A DNA stretch of 64,000 nucleotides from Streptomyces avermitilis MA-4680 = NBRC 14893. GTDB lineage: Bacteria > Actinomycetota > Actinomycetes > Streptomycetales > Streptomycetaceae. The notes below the pieces were generated by a model. That model saw only the letters and a list, made by a program, of their open reading frames with translations, searched no databases and was not told the DNA's origin. The stretch's first letter is position 1. The number at the start of each line of letters is the position of its first letter. The stretch spans positions 6,386,001 to 6,450,000 of the forward strand of contig NC_003155.5 of the NCBI RefSeq assembly GCF_000009765.2. The letters are read 5' to 3'. Below, one piece after another: positions 18,413 to 27,259 of this stretch. Made by a program: the position numbers and the translations under genes.

Positions 18413-20094
18413 CCCACGACCACGACCTGGTGCTTCGCCCCACGGCCGCCGAGACGTCAGCCGCGTTGAACCCACCCCCGGGGCGCAATGGCGGGGACCT
18501 GGTCGTGGAGACCCTCACCGGTCTCGGCGCGACGACCGTCTTCGGCCTGCCGGGCCAGCACGCGCTCGGCATGTTCGACGCGCTGCGGCGGTCGGACCTG
18601 CGGTACATCGGCCTGCGGGTGGAGAACAACGCGGGTTTCGCGGCGGACGCGTACGGGCGGATCACCGGGGAGGCGGCCCCGCTGCTGCTCTCCACCGGCC
18701 CCGGCGCCCTCACCTCCCTGGCCGCGCTCCAGGAGGCGGCGGCGGCCTCGGCGCCCGTCCTCGCGATCAGCAGCCAGATCCCGACCGCCGGACTGGGCGG
18801 CGGCCGCCACGGCTATCTGCACGAACTCCCGGACCAGCAGGCGTCGTTCCGGGGTGTGGTGAAGTCCGTCCACACGGTCCGTACGCAGTCGCAGATCCCG
18901 TCGGCGATCGCGGCGGCCTGGGAGTCGGCGCTGACGGTTCCGCACGGCCCGGTGTGGGTGGAGATCCCGCAGGACGTCCTGCTCGCCGAGACGAGCCTGC
19001 CGGTGGTGACGGCGCTCGACGCGACACCGGAGGACGTGGTCCCGCGCCCCGAACTGACGGCGGTGGCGGCCCACCTGCTGTCGAACGCCGCCCGCCCCGC
19101 GATCATCGCCGGCGGCGGGGTCGTACGGGCGGACGCGGCCGGAAAGCTGAGGGCGCTGGCCGAGAAGCTGGACGCCCCCGTGATCACGACCTTCGGCGGC
19201 AAGGGCGCCTTCCCCTGGGAGCACCCGCTGTCGCTCCAGTCCTGGCTGGAGGACCGTCACACGACGGACTTCCTGGAGGACGCGGACGTCCTCCTGGTGG
19301 TCGGCTCGGGGCTCGGCGAACTGTCCTCGAACTACCACACGTTCAAGCCGCGCGGCCGGGTGATCCAGATCGAGGCCGACCTCGGCAAGCTGGAGTCCAA
19401 CCACCCGGCACTGGGCATCCACGCGGACGCCCGGCTGGCACTCTCCGCGCTCCTGGAGACGGTCGGGGAACGCACCGACCCGACGGCGGCGGACCGCGTA
19501 CGCACCGTCCTCACCCGCGTCCGTGAACGCATCGCCGCCCAGGAACTCACCCTGGAACAGGACGTACTGGCGTCCGTGCGCCGGGCCCTGCCGGACGACT
19601 CCCCGTCGTTCTGGGACATGACGATCCTGGCCTACTGGGCGTGGTCCGCCTTCGACCCCCGCGGCTCCAACTCCATGCACTCCGCGCAGGGCGCGGGCGG
19701 TCTCGGCTACGGCTTCCCGGCGGCCCTCGGCGCGGCCGCGGCCGACCCCACCCGCCCGGTCCTGGCGGTCTCGGGTGACGGCGGAGCCCTGTACTCCATC
19801 GCCGAACTGGCCACGGCGAAGCAGTACGACCTGAACGTCACCTGGCTGATCGTCGACGACGGCGGCTACGGCATCCTGCGCGAGTACATGACGGACACCT
19901 TCGGCGAGGCGACGGCGACCGAGCTGTCCCGCCCGGACTATGTGGCCCTCGCGGAGTCGTTCGGGGTGTCGGGGGTGCGGACGACCCGCGAGACGCTGGA
20001 AGTGGACCTGGCGAAGGCGCTGGCGACCCCGGGGCCGTCGGTGGTGCTGCTGCCGGCGGTGCTGCGGATGTTCGCGCCGACGCACCTGGGCTGA
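18409..20094 (+). CDS. Thiamine-diphosphate enzyme (acetolactate synthase-like / 2-oxo acid decarboxylase)
   Basis: A 561-residue ThDP enzyme of the POX/AHAS fold. The Pyr domain has the activating glutamate in RVENNAGFAADAYGR, the central domain carries nucleotide-like motifs (FGGKGAFPWEHP), and the C-terminal PP domain has GDGGALYSIAELATAKQYDLNVTWLIVDDGGY, the GDG-x(n)-N type cofactor motif with D in place of N. The GTG start overlaps the speB stop by 4 bp. Unlike anabolic AHAS no small subunit lies nearby. Pairing with a guanidinobutyrase suggests a 2-ketoarginine decarboxylase (AruI-type) role; this is a hypothesis. Confidence 0.88.
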   Translation: MTHDHDLVLRPTAAETSAALNPPPGRNGGDLVVETLTGLGATTVFGLPGQHALGMFDALRRSDLRYIGLRVENNAGFAADAYGRITGEAAPLLLSTGPGALTSLAALQEAAAASAPVLAISSQIPTAGLGGGRHGYLHELPDQQASFRGVVKSVHTVRTQSQIPSAIAAAWESALTVPHGPVWVEIPQDVLLAETSLPVVTALDATPEDVVPRPELTAVAAHLLSNAARPAIIAGGGVVRADAAGKLRALAEKLDAPVITTFGGKGAFPWEHPLSLQSWLEDRHTTDFLEDADVLLVVGSGLGELSSNYHTFKPRGRVIQIEADLGKLESNHPALGIHADARLALSALLETVGERTDPTAADRVRTVLTRVRERIAAQELTLEQDVLASVRRALPDDSPSFWDMTILAYWAWSAFDPRGSNSMHSAQGAGGLGYGFPAALGAAAADPTRPVLAVSGDGGALYSIAELATAKQYDLNVTWLIVDDGGYGILREYMTDTFGEATATELSRPDYVALAESFGVSGVRTTRETLEVDLAKALATPGPSVVLLPAVLRMFAPTHLG

Positions 20095-20114
20095 CGGCGC
20101 GGGTACGGCGGGGG

Positions 20115-20152
20115 CGGGTACGGCGGAATGGCCGACCGCCCCGCCGTACCCG
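20115..20152. terminator. Hairpin terminator between convergent genes
   Basis: CGGGTACGGCGG (20115-20126) is perfectly complementary to CCGCCGTACCCG (20141-20152), with a 14-nt loop. It is placed between the ThDP gene and the FG-GAP gene, whose stops face each other. Confidence 0.8.
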
Positions 20153-20162
20153 GTTCAGCAGG

Positions 20163-21590
20163 TCACCGCAGGAACGAGCCGAACAGCGCGTTCGTGTAGG
20201 GGGCCGACAGGGTCTTCGGGCCGAAGGCGAAGGCCGACTTGGCGGAGAGGCCGGCCGCGTCGCCGCGCAGCACCCAGACCGCGCCGTTGCTCGCGTTCTC
20301 GGCCGTGGAGGCCGCGGCGAGGTCGGGGTGGCCGTTGCCGTCGACGTCCAGGAGGGCGGCGGCGACACCGAACCGGTCGTCCTGCTCGGCGACTCCGGGC
20401 ACCCCGGCGGTGTCCTGGTGGAAGACCTGGGTTCCGGCGCCCGTGACGCCGGAGGCGCTGCCGTGGACGAGGGCGACCGAGCCGGTGTCGGCGATCGTGC
20501 CGACGTCCTCGCCCGGTATGCCGAGCGCGATGTCGGCGTAGCCGTCACCCGTGACGTCGCCGACCGAGACCGAGGCGCCGAGTTCGTCGCCCTCCTCCTG
20601 GGCGCCCGGGAAGCCGGCGAGGTCCTGGTCGAAGCTCTGGACACGCGACTCGGACAGGCCGGAGGCCGAGCCGAGCGCGACCCGCACCTTGCTGTTCCAG
20701 CCGTCGGCGCCGACCACCACGTCGTCGAACCCGTCGCCGTTCACGTCCCCGATGCCGGTGCCCGTGAGGTCGCCCACGCCGTCGCCGGGTACCCAGCCGC
20801 CGGTGAAGCCCTTGCTGCCGCCGCCGTACAGCAGGCGGTTGCCCCAGGTGCCGTCACCGGTGTAGATCCACTGGACGATGTCGTCCTTGCCGTCGCCGTT
20901 GATGTCGCCGGCCTGGCTGGACTTGATGGGACCGCTGATCGAGCCGGCGGACGTGGCCAGGACGGGCAGGGTGGCGGTGGGCTTTCCGGCACGCGAGACC
21001 GGGCCCTTCCACACGGTGGCCGCGCCGCTCGGGGGATCGTCGCCCTCGACCTGCTGGTGGGCGAACAGGGCGAGGTCAGTCTTGCCGTCGCCGTCGAAGT
21101 CACCGGCCTGGGGGCTGTCCCCGTACCCGGCGATGCTCGTGCCGCCGGTGAGGCCGGAGGCGGAGCCCCACAGCACGACGGAGCCCGCCGTGCCGCCCGC
21201 GATCACGAGGTCGCTGAAGCCGTCGCCGTCCAGGTCGCCCTTGGTGAAGGTCGACCCGAAGCGCTGGCTCGCGGTGGCGGCCCCGGGGACGCCGCTGGTG
21301 GAGCGGCTGACGATCTTCTTGTCGGCGGCGGACAGGCCACTGGCGGAGCCGTAGGTGACGGCCACGTAGCCCGCCTTGGCCTTGCTGGACACCGTGGCGT
21401 TCGGGGCGCCGACGACGAGGTCGGCGTAGCCGTCGCCGTTGAAGTCGTCCTGGGCGTCCGCGGTCCCGGTGGCGGCCTGGGCCGAGGCCCCGGTCAGCGC
21501 CCAGGCACCGACTCCGCCGGCGAGCAGCACCGCGGCGGCCAGAGGGGCGGTCAGCCGCGCGGAACGGGTTCTGCGTCGTGCTCGGGACAT
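20163..21590 (-). CDS. Secreted FG-GAP / integrin-alpha-like repeat protein
   Basis: An exported protein of 475 residues. The signal peptide has a basic N-region (MSRARRRTRSARL), a hydrophobic core and an AQA-A type cleavage near residue 40. The mature part has about seven FG-GAP repeats with Ca2+-binding D-x-[DN]-G-D-G loops, for example DFNGDGYADLVVGAP, DLDGDGFSDLVIAG, DINGDGKDDIVQW, DVNGDGFDDVVVGA and DVDGNGHPDLAAAS. Seven such blades suggest a beta-propeller. No catalytic domain is attached. ATG 21590 is preferred because the upstream extension to 21668 would precede the signal peptide. Function unknown, probably a surface adhesion or scaffold protein. Confidence 0.9.
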   Translation of the reverse strand: MSRARRRTRSARLTAPLAAAVLLAGGVGAWALTGASAQAATGTADAQDDFNGDGYADLVVGAPNATVSSKAKAGYVAVTYGSASGLSAADKKIVSRSTSGVPGAATASQRFGSTFTKGDLDGDGFSDLVIAGGTAGSVVLWGSASGLTGGTSIAGYGDSPQAGDFDGDGKTDLALFAHQQVEGDDPPSGAATVWKGPVSRAGKPTATLPVLATSAGSISGPIKSSQAGDINGDGKDDIVQWIYTGDGTWGNRLLYGGGSKGFTGGWVPGDGVGDLTGTGIGDVNGDGFDDVVVGADGWNSKVRVALGSASGLSESRVQSFDQDLAGFPGAQEEGDELGASVSVGDVTGDGYADIALGIPGEDVGTIADTGSVALVHGSASGVTGAGTQVFHQDTAGVPGVAEQDDRFGVAAALLDVDGNGHPDLAAASTAENASNGAVWVLRGDAAGLSAKSAFAFGPKTLSAPYTNALFGSFLR

Positions 21591-21813
21591 GCAACTGCCT
21601 TTCGAGACGTTTGAGTTCGGCGCGTCGGGGCGCCGCGTCCAGGGAGTACGACTCGAACGGCGGGTCACTGGTTGTATGCCTGGGCGTCATTGGGGGGACA
21701 CCGGGCGGAAGGCTGCCCTTCATGCCAGCGGCATGGCCCCTTCGGGCACCGCGAAGGGCAACCCGCCCGGACTCAGCCCGGCCTCCGCGCGCCTCGGCCA
21801 CGAGACGCCCGGC

Positions 21814-22467
21814 TCAGCGGAACCAGAAGAAGATGCTGTCCAGTGTCTGCCCGAGCTGCTGGGCGCTCTCCCACTCCTCCGCCTCGAACCGCATGAGTTC
21901 CGCGAACTTGCGCGCCGTGGCCCGGTAGTCGGGTCCGAGCCGGTCCGCGACGGCCTCGTACGCGGTGGCCAGGGGGGCGGCCCGCGGTGTCGGCAGGACG
22001 CCGATCTGGGGAAACGCGTCCCCGGGGTGCGGCAGCCGCAGCGGCGGTCCACTGAACAGGAACGAGCCCGGCAGCAGGTCCGCGGGGATCCCGTGCCGGG
22101 CCAGTTCGTCGTCCAGGGCGAAGAACCACGAGGGCCGGCTCCAGACGCCGAGATCCGTGGGGTCGGAGAAGTGCGCCGCCACCACCTCGTGGAACGCGTA
22201 CGTGTACGCGGCCCCCCGAGCCCCGCCGGGCACCCCCTCGATCAACTCGTGGAGTGCCTGCTCCACGGACACGTCGAGACCGATGCCCTGCTCCCGGAAC
22301 CGGGCGTCGGTCTTCGCGCATCCCTCGCGCACGATCCCGAGCGCCCGCTCCTGCTCCGGGGTCCGCTCCACCGCCGTGAGCAGCCGCATCACATCGCGCA
22401 TGTCACCGGTGCTCATCTCGAGGCAGTAGCCCAATGTCCCATCCCTTCGCCGGACGTCCGCGTCCAT
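21814..22467 (-). CDS. Uncharacterised protein, 217 aa
   Basis: A cytoplasmic protein with no domain I can name with confidence. The sequence is aromatic-rich at the C-terminus (ending LDSIFFWFR) and contains WSRPSWFFALDDELARHGIP and PGSFLFSGPPLRLPHPGDAFPQIG, which look conserved. Two starts are possible: ATG 22467 with GGAG only 3 nt upstream, or TTG 22434 (reading MGYCLEMSTGDM) with AAGGGA 7 nt upstream. The latter would give 206 residues. No operon partner is visible. Confidence 0.7.
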   Translation of the reverse strand: MDADVRRRDGTLGYCLEMSTGDMRDVMRLLTAVERTPEQERALGIVREGCAKTDARFREQGIGLDVSVEQALHELIEGVPGGARGAAYTYAFHEVVAAHFSDPTDLGVWSRPSWFFALDDELARHGIPADLLPGSFLFSGPPLRLPHPGDAFPQIGVLPTPRAAPLATAYEAVADRLGPDYRATARKFAELMRFEAEEWESAQQLGQTLDSIFFWFR

Positions 22468-22530
22468 GATCTCCAGAGTGGATCAGGAGACGCCCGGCGG
22501 GGGCCACGCGGCGGGGCCGCGTCGGGGGGA

Positions 22531-23337
22531 CTACCAGATCGCCTCCACCCACTCCGGGTGGTCGATGAACGGGTTGCGGTTGTGCTGGTAGGTGTCGTAG
22601 ATGGCCTGGTTGCGCTTCTCCTCGAAGGCGCTCGGCGGGTCCTCGTCGTTCCACTGCTTGAGGACGGACAGCTTGCCGATGTACGGGTTGCTGCCGTTGT
22701 TCACCTTCTCGTTGGGCTCGAGGTCGGCCCAGCCGTCGTCGCCCTCGTACCGCACGGCCATGTAGAGGATCATGCGGGCCACGTCGCCCTTGTCGGCGTC
22801 GCGCGGCTCGAAGGAGTCGGAGTCGACAAGGCTGCCGCCGCCGCCTGTGACCGTGCTGCCGCCGTTGTCGAAGTCCAGATTGCCCCGGATGCTGTTGACC
22901 TGGACATCCGCCGGGCGCAGGTGGTGCAGGTCCGTGCCGGGACCGGTCGCCTCGCCGAAGTCGCCGTGGGACTTGGCCCACGTGTGCTCGCGGTTCCAGT
23001 CGCCGACGTCGCCGCCGTTGAGGGACTTGCTGCGCGAGACGCCGCTGTACAGCAGGATCACGTTGTTGCTGTTGTTCGGGTCCTGGTCGGTGACCTTCAG
23101 CGCGTTCCAGACGGCGGAGTACGAGATCTTGGTCTGGCTGCTGATGATCGTGTGCAGCGAGGACTTCAGGCTCGTGCCGGTCTTGCCGACGGCGTTCTTG
23201 TAGTACGTGCTGTCGTACGCGGTCGTCGTGGCGCTCGCGGGAGCCGCGGTCAGCGTCGGCAGGGTGAGGCCCACCAGTACGGCGGAGGTGGTCAGCGCCA
23301 GCGTCTTCCAGCGGCGTATGTGCGTTGTCGCGGGCAT
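22531..23337 (-). CDS. Secreted endonuclease I family nuclease
   Basis: An exported DNase of the EndA/NucM family (268 residues). A signal peptide of about 35 residues ends at APASA-T. The catalytic His-Me-like core is present: DWNREHTWAKSHGDF at about residues 110-124, then GTDLHHLRPADVQVNSIRGN, both typical of endonuclease I. It probably degrades extracellular DNA for nutrient recovery. ATG 23337 lies in a clean context with no genes on the same strand directly behind it. Confidence 0.92.
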   Translation of the reverse strand: MPATTHIRRWKTLALTTSAVLVGLTLPTLTAAPASATTTAYDSTYYKNAVGKTGTSLKSSLHTIISSQTKISYSAVWNALKVTDQDPNNSNNVILLYSGVSRSKSLNGGDVGDWNREHTWAKSHGDFGEATGPGTDLHHLRPADVQVNSIRGNLDFDNGGSTVTGGGGSLVDSDSFEPRDADKGDVARMILYMAVRYEGDDGWADLEPNEKVNNGSNPYIGKLSVLKQWNDEDPPSAFEEKRNQAIYDTYQHNRNPFIDHPEWVEAIW

Positions 23338-23460
23338 CGTGGGGAGTCCGTTCTACGCGTGTTGATTGAGCGGGCAACCGGATCGTGACATGGACATGAG
23401 GTCCGGTCAATGAACGGGAGGTGTCGGTTCCATGTCGGAAACCGGCAAGTCGCTTGATGT

Positions 23461-23498
23461 GCACGCGATGCGGCAGGTGTTGCGCACGCGATGCGGCA
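23461..23498. repeat. Direct repeat, two 15-bp copies
   Basis: GCACGCGATGCGGCA occurs at 23461-23475 and again at 23484-23498, 23 bp apart, in the gap between the nuclease promoter and the GT39 terminator. Its role is unknown and it could be a binding site for a dimeric regulator. Confidence 0.6.
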
Positions 23499-23504
23499 TG
23501 CCGA

Positions 23505-23538
23505 ACGGCCCCCGACCGGGAGAGCGGTCAGGGGCCGT
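23505..23538. terminator. Hairpin terminator after the GT39 gene
   Basis: ACGGCCCCCGACC (23505-23517) pairs with GGTCAGGGGCCGT (23526-23538), with one C/A mismatch and an 8-nt loop. It lies 24 bp downstream of the stop codon of the minus-strand glycosyltransferase. Confidence 0.8.
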
Positions 23539-23561
23539 GGTTGCCGGAGCCGGGCTGGTGG

Positions 23562-25889
23562 TCAGCCGACGTCCGACGGATCCAGGCGGTAGAGGGTCGA
23601 CGTGGACTGGGCCGACTGGCCGTTCTGCGAGTCGGAGTTCGTGCCGGCGTTCGAGTCGGAGTTCGTGGTCGCACTCGACTCCGAGGTGGTGGTCTTGCTG
23701 TAGGCGCTCTCCTTCACCGCCGTGGCGTTCTTCTGCACCCACGCGGTCACCGCGGCACTGACGCTGTTGCCGCCGCCCATGCCGCCGCCCATCCCCGAGC
23801 CGCCGACCTGGATGTAGTGCAGCTCGCCCTTCTTCACCAGTTCCTTGAGCTTGGCGACCGTCATGCCCTTGTCGGTGCCGGTGAAGCCGTACATGGAGAT
23901 GACGGGCTTGTGGGTGCTGAGGATCAGCTGCCCGGCGGACTGTGAATTGGACACCGCGAGCAGCCACTTGGCGCCGTCCTGGTGCTTCTCCAGGTACGAG
24001 ATCAGTTCGCTGCTGGTCTCTCCTCCCATGCCGCCACCCATGCCGCCACCGCCGCCGCGCTGACCGCCTGTGCCGCCCGGAGCCGTGCCGTTCTCGCCGC
24101 CCGTGCCGCCGCCTGGGCCCTCGCCCGTGCCGCCGCCGGGGAAGCCGCCGTTCCCGCCGCCCTGCGGGGCGCCGCTGGGCAGTTCACAGGTTCCGCCGCC
24201 ACCGGGCGCCGTCGGACCGCCCTGCTGGCCGCCCTCCTGGCCGGCCGCCTGACCGCCCTGCTGGGTGCCGCCGGGCATCCCGCCGCCGGGGCCGCCCGCG
24301 TTGCCGCCGGGGCCGCCCCGGCCGCCGCCGAAGCCGCCGTTGCCGGTTGACGGGCCGGCGGTCGGGTTGGTGCCGCCCATGCCGCCGCCCGCACCCCCCG
24401 CACCGGCCGGTACGGCGAACGAGTACGCCGCCGGGCCCGCGAGAGCCGCGACGATCGCCGCCGCCAGGGACGCGGCCAGCAGCCGTACGCGGGTGCCGGA
24501 GCGGAAGACGAGCAGGCCCACGACGGCCGTCGCCATGACCACCGCGATGGCCGGCCACAGCCAGGTGTTCCAGCCGTCGGCCCGGCGCAGCAGCACGACC
24601 GCCCAGATGCCGGTGACCGCGAGCCCGGCGGGCAGGACCCAGGACCAGCGGACGTCACCGCCGCGGAAGGCACGGAACAGCAGGACGCCGCCGCCTCCGC
24701 ACAGCGCCGCGATGCCCGGGGCGACCGCGGTCGTGTAGTACGGGTGCATCGTCCCCTCGGCGGTGGCGAACGTGACGTAGTGCAGCAGCAGCCAGCCGCC
24801 CCAGAGCACCAGCGCGGCCCGGGTCCGGTCGGTGCGCGGGGCGCGGCCGCACAGCACCAGGCCGCCGACGAGGGCGATGCCCGCGAAGGGGATCAGCCAG
24901 GAGATCTGGCCGCCCAGGATGTCGTTGAACAGCCGGCCGAGGCCCGCGGTACCGGAGAAGCCGCCGCCACCGCCGCCACCGCCGCCTCCGCCGTTGCCCT
25001 CGCCGCCGAGGACGCGGCCCAGGCCGTTGTAACCGAAGATCAGGTTCCAGGCGGTGCCGTCCGTCGAACCGCCGATGTACGGCCGGTCGTCGGCGGGCAC
25101 GAGCGAGACGGCGGTCGCCCACCAGAAGCTCGACACGGCCAGGGCCACGGCGGCCAGCGACAGGTTCCGGATCCGCTTCGCCCAGCTGAGGCCCGACGCG
25201 TACAGACAGACCGCGAAGACGGCGGGCAGCGCGATGTAGCCCTGGAGCATCTTCGTGTTGAAGGCGAGCCCGAAGCACACCGCCGAGCCGAGCAGCGGCA
25301 GCAGCCTGCCGTCCCGGGTCGCGCGCAGCCCGAGCGCCGCGGCCGCCACCATCAGCAGGACGAGCAGCGTGTCGGGGTTGTTGTCGCGGTTGATGGCGAC
25401 GGTGATCGGGGTGAGCGCCAGCACGAACGCGGCGATCGTGGCCGCCGCGTGGCCGAACACCCGCTTCACCGAGGAGTGCAGGATCCAGATCGTGCCGAGC
25501 GCGGCCACGATCATCGGCAGCATCATCTGCCAGGTGCCGAAGCCGAAGACCCGGCACGACAGGCCCATGACCATGAGCGCGAGCGGCGGCTTGTCGACGG
25601 TCAGGAAGTTGCCCGCGTCGAGCGAGCCGAAGAACCACGCCTTCCAGCTCTGCGTACCGCTGAACACGGCGGAGCTGTAGAAGCTGTTGAGGCCCGAGGA
25701 GGACAGGTTCCAGGAGTACAGCACCGCCGCCAGGATCATGATCGCGACCAGGGCGGGCAGCGACCAGCGGGGTGTGGCGGGGGAGGGGGACGGCTCCTGG
25801 GCCGGCTCGGCGGCCGGTGCGCCGGGGGTCGTGGAGCGGCCCGGGGCCGGGGCCGGGGCCGAGGACAGTGGGTCGGTGGCAGATGTCAC
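23562..25889 (-). CDS. Polytopic glycosyltransferase, GT39/ArnT-like
   Basis: A large membrane protein of 775 residues from the GTG at 25889, which has AAGGTG upstream. The N-terminal PMT_2/ArnT-type region has about 11 transmembrane segments and carries the extracytoplasmic acidic motif near DAGNFLTVDKPPLALM and FNTKMLQGYIALP. These proteins transfer a sugar from a polyprenyl-phosphate donor to an envelope acceptor. A very Gly-rich low-complexity stretch (residues about 515-640 and a run near residue 305) separates the membrane part from a conserved C-terminal tail with ISMYGFTGTDKGMTVAKL, found in many actinobacterial members. Acceptor unknown. Confidence 0.87.
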   Translation of the reverse strand: MTSATDPLSSAPAPAPGRSTTPGAPAAEPAQEPSPSPATPRWSLPALVAIMILAAVLYSWNLSSSGLNSFYSSAVFSGTQSWKAWFFGSLDAGNFLTVDKPPLALMVMGLSCRVFGFGTWQMMLPMIVAALGTIWILHSSVKRVFGHAAATIAAFVLALTPITVAINRDNNPDTLLVLLMVAAAALGLRATRDGRLLPLLGSAVCFGLAFNTKMLQGYIALPAVFAVCLYASGLSWAKRIRNLSLAAVALAVSSFWWATAVSLVPADDRPYIGGSTDGTAWNLIFGYNGLGRVLGGEGNGGGGGGGGGGGFSGTAGLGRLFNDILGGQISWLIPFAGIALVGGLVLCGRAPRTDRTRAALVLWGGWLLLHYVTFATAEGTMHPYYTTAVAPGIAALCGGGGVLLFRAFRGGDVRWSWVLPAGLAVTGIWAVVLLRRADGWNTWLWPAIAVVMATAVVGLLVFRSGTRVRLLAASLAAAIVAALAGPAAYSFAVPAGAGGAGGGMGGTNPTAGPSTGNGGFGGGRGGPGGNAGGPGGGMPGGTQQGGQAAGQEGGQQGGPTAPGGGGTCELPSGAPQGGGNGGFPGGGTGEGPGGGTGGENGTAPGGTGGQRGGGGGMGGGMGGETSSELISYLEKHQDGAKWLLAVSNSQSAGQLILSTHKPVISMYGFTGTDKGMTVAKLKELVKKGELHYIQVGGSGMGGGMGGGNSVSAAVTAWVQKNATAVKESAYSKTTTSESSATTNSDSNAGTNSDSQNGQSAQSTSTLYRLDPSDVG

Positions 25890-26402
25890 CAGTGCACCTT
25901 GCACACGCCCGATGGGCACGGGCTGTGCCGTACCTGGGCGCAGGCTGTGGATGAATGAGATACGGGTAAGAGAACGGCCGGCCCTCCGGGGACACCGGCC
26001 GCCGGTACGTGGACCTCATACCTGTGTGTCTGCCCGAGGCCGCTGCCGCCCCACCTGGGGGAGCCTCGATTCAGTCGTCACCCGGGAGCGGTTTGCCGAC
26101 CCGGACCGTGGTCTTGGACCTGACGTCCTTTTTCAGTCATAACTCTGTTGTGTGGCCGAATCGAGTGCAATGCTGTGACAGCGGTGATCCTCTCTCCCCC
26201 GGTGAGGCACCCACCCCTGGCCCCGCCCGCGTGTTGCCACCTGGGCGGGGCCGCGCCGTCCCTCCCGGCCTCCCCACGGGAGGGCCGACGCCTGCCCGCA
26301 GCGGCGTCCCCGAGCCGAGAACGGGCCTACTGCCGGGAAGTTGCTCGTGGTCCAGGGGGTTCATCGCGTCGATGTGCCTTCGAGAACCCAGGAGCGTGCA
26401 CG
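25890..26402. other. Intergenic region, 513 bp, with one strong hairpin
   Basis: No convincing coding sequence lies here. A longer frame that would extend the 26403 gene back to 26148 lacks a ribosome site and has atypical composition. GGCCCCGCCC at 26219-26228 pairs perfectly with GGGCGGGGCC at 26243-26252 (14-nt loop), giving a hairpin of terminator or attenuator type about 150 bp before the next gene. The stretch 26130-26170 is unusually AT-rich for this genome and may hold the promoter. Confidence 0.55.
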
Positions 26403-26882
26403 GTGCCCTCTGCCGAGCAGCAGTTCGCCGGATTCCTGCTGTCGCTGGACCGCTTCCAGAAACAGCTCGCCGAGTTCATGCTCGGCGCCTATCTGGCGTG
26501 CGACTTCGGCGGTGATTCCGGCGACGACGGCGATTCGGCGCTCAGCCCGCAGGTACGGCTCGACGTCGTGGACGGCGCACCGCAGGTGACGCTCGACCAC
26601 GCCGTCATCTGGATGGACCTGGCCCGGGACCAGGAGCCGAACGAATACCGTCTCGCCGTGACCCTCACCTTCACCGAGGCGGGGATCGCGCTGGAGGCGT
26701 TCGTCCGGCTCGACCTGGACCGGGACATGGGCGAGTGGCCGGCCGGGGTCCATGTCCCGTACCGGCAACAGGCCGACGGTCTCGGCCTCGACGAGGCGCT
26801 GGCCTTCGTGGAGGCCCGGGTCGAGGAGATGTGCCGCCGCTACGACGACGTGACCAGGCTGGGCCTCACCCCGCGGCACTGA
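26403..26882 (+). CDS. Uncharacterised acidic protein, 159 aa
   Basis: Start GTG 26403 is chosen because AGGAG lies 8 nt upstream. The protein is acidic and soluble, with no signal peptide or membrane segment. Recognisable segments are FAGFLLSLDRFQKQLAEFMLGAYLACDFGG, a dispersed beta-rich middle, and EALAFVEARVEEMCRRYDDVTRLG. I do not recognise a family. A 38-codon frame starts in its stop codon (TGATG at 26880-26884) but looks too weak to call. Confidence 0.65.
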   Translation: MPSAEQQFAGFLLSLDRFQKQLAEFMLGAYLACDFGGDSGDDGDSALSPQVRLDVVDGAPQVTLDHAVIWMDLARDQEPNEYRLAVTLTFTEAGIALEAFVRLDLDRDMGEWPAGVHVPYRQQADGLGLDEALAFVEARVEEMCRRYDDVTRLGLTPRH

Positions 26883-27259
26883 TGCTCGAACCGCATCTCG
26901 TCGAGGTCGTGGAGCAGTTGCGTACGCCGTTCCCCGACGGGGTCCGGGAGGACGATCGCCTGAGCAGCGCCGGTACCCCGGGGGCGGGCCGGGCGTGATC
27001 CGGAGCCGGGGAGGCGATATGACGGGCGGTGCGCGTCATGGGAGTCCGTTCGTGCCGGCCGCCGGCATCTCGGCACCGCGTCGGGCGCGGTATGTGACCG
27101 CGTGCGGCGTTGAGTTGAACATGACCGAAGGTAACGGTTTACGGTGTTTGCGACCACGCGTTTGACACGCACGCAGCACGAGGGCGGCCCGACCGCCCAG
27201 GGGGAAGCGCGGACCCGCGCCGTCGAACGGCGCCCTGGGGTCCGCGCCCTGAGGAACAC
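26883..27259. other. Intergenic region before the toxin gene, 377 bp
   Basis: A 38-codon frame (26882-26998) overlapping the previous stop codon is the only same-strand frame of note. The later part (27120-27170) is AT-richer and probably carries the toxin-gene promoter. GAGGAACAC just before 27260 is the ribosome site. I see no repeat or RNA gene. Confidence 0.5.

Noticed and set aside
26148..26402. Upstream in-frame extension of the 26403 gene
   Set aside because: No ribosome site at 26148 and the extension crosses a strong hairpin. GTG 26403 has AGGAG at correct distance.
26882..26998. 38-codon frame starting in the stop codon of the 26403 gene (TGATG)
   Set aside because: Too short, no recognisable features, and no independent support; a coupled micro-protein cannot be excluded.
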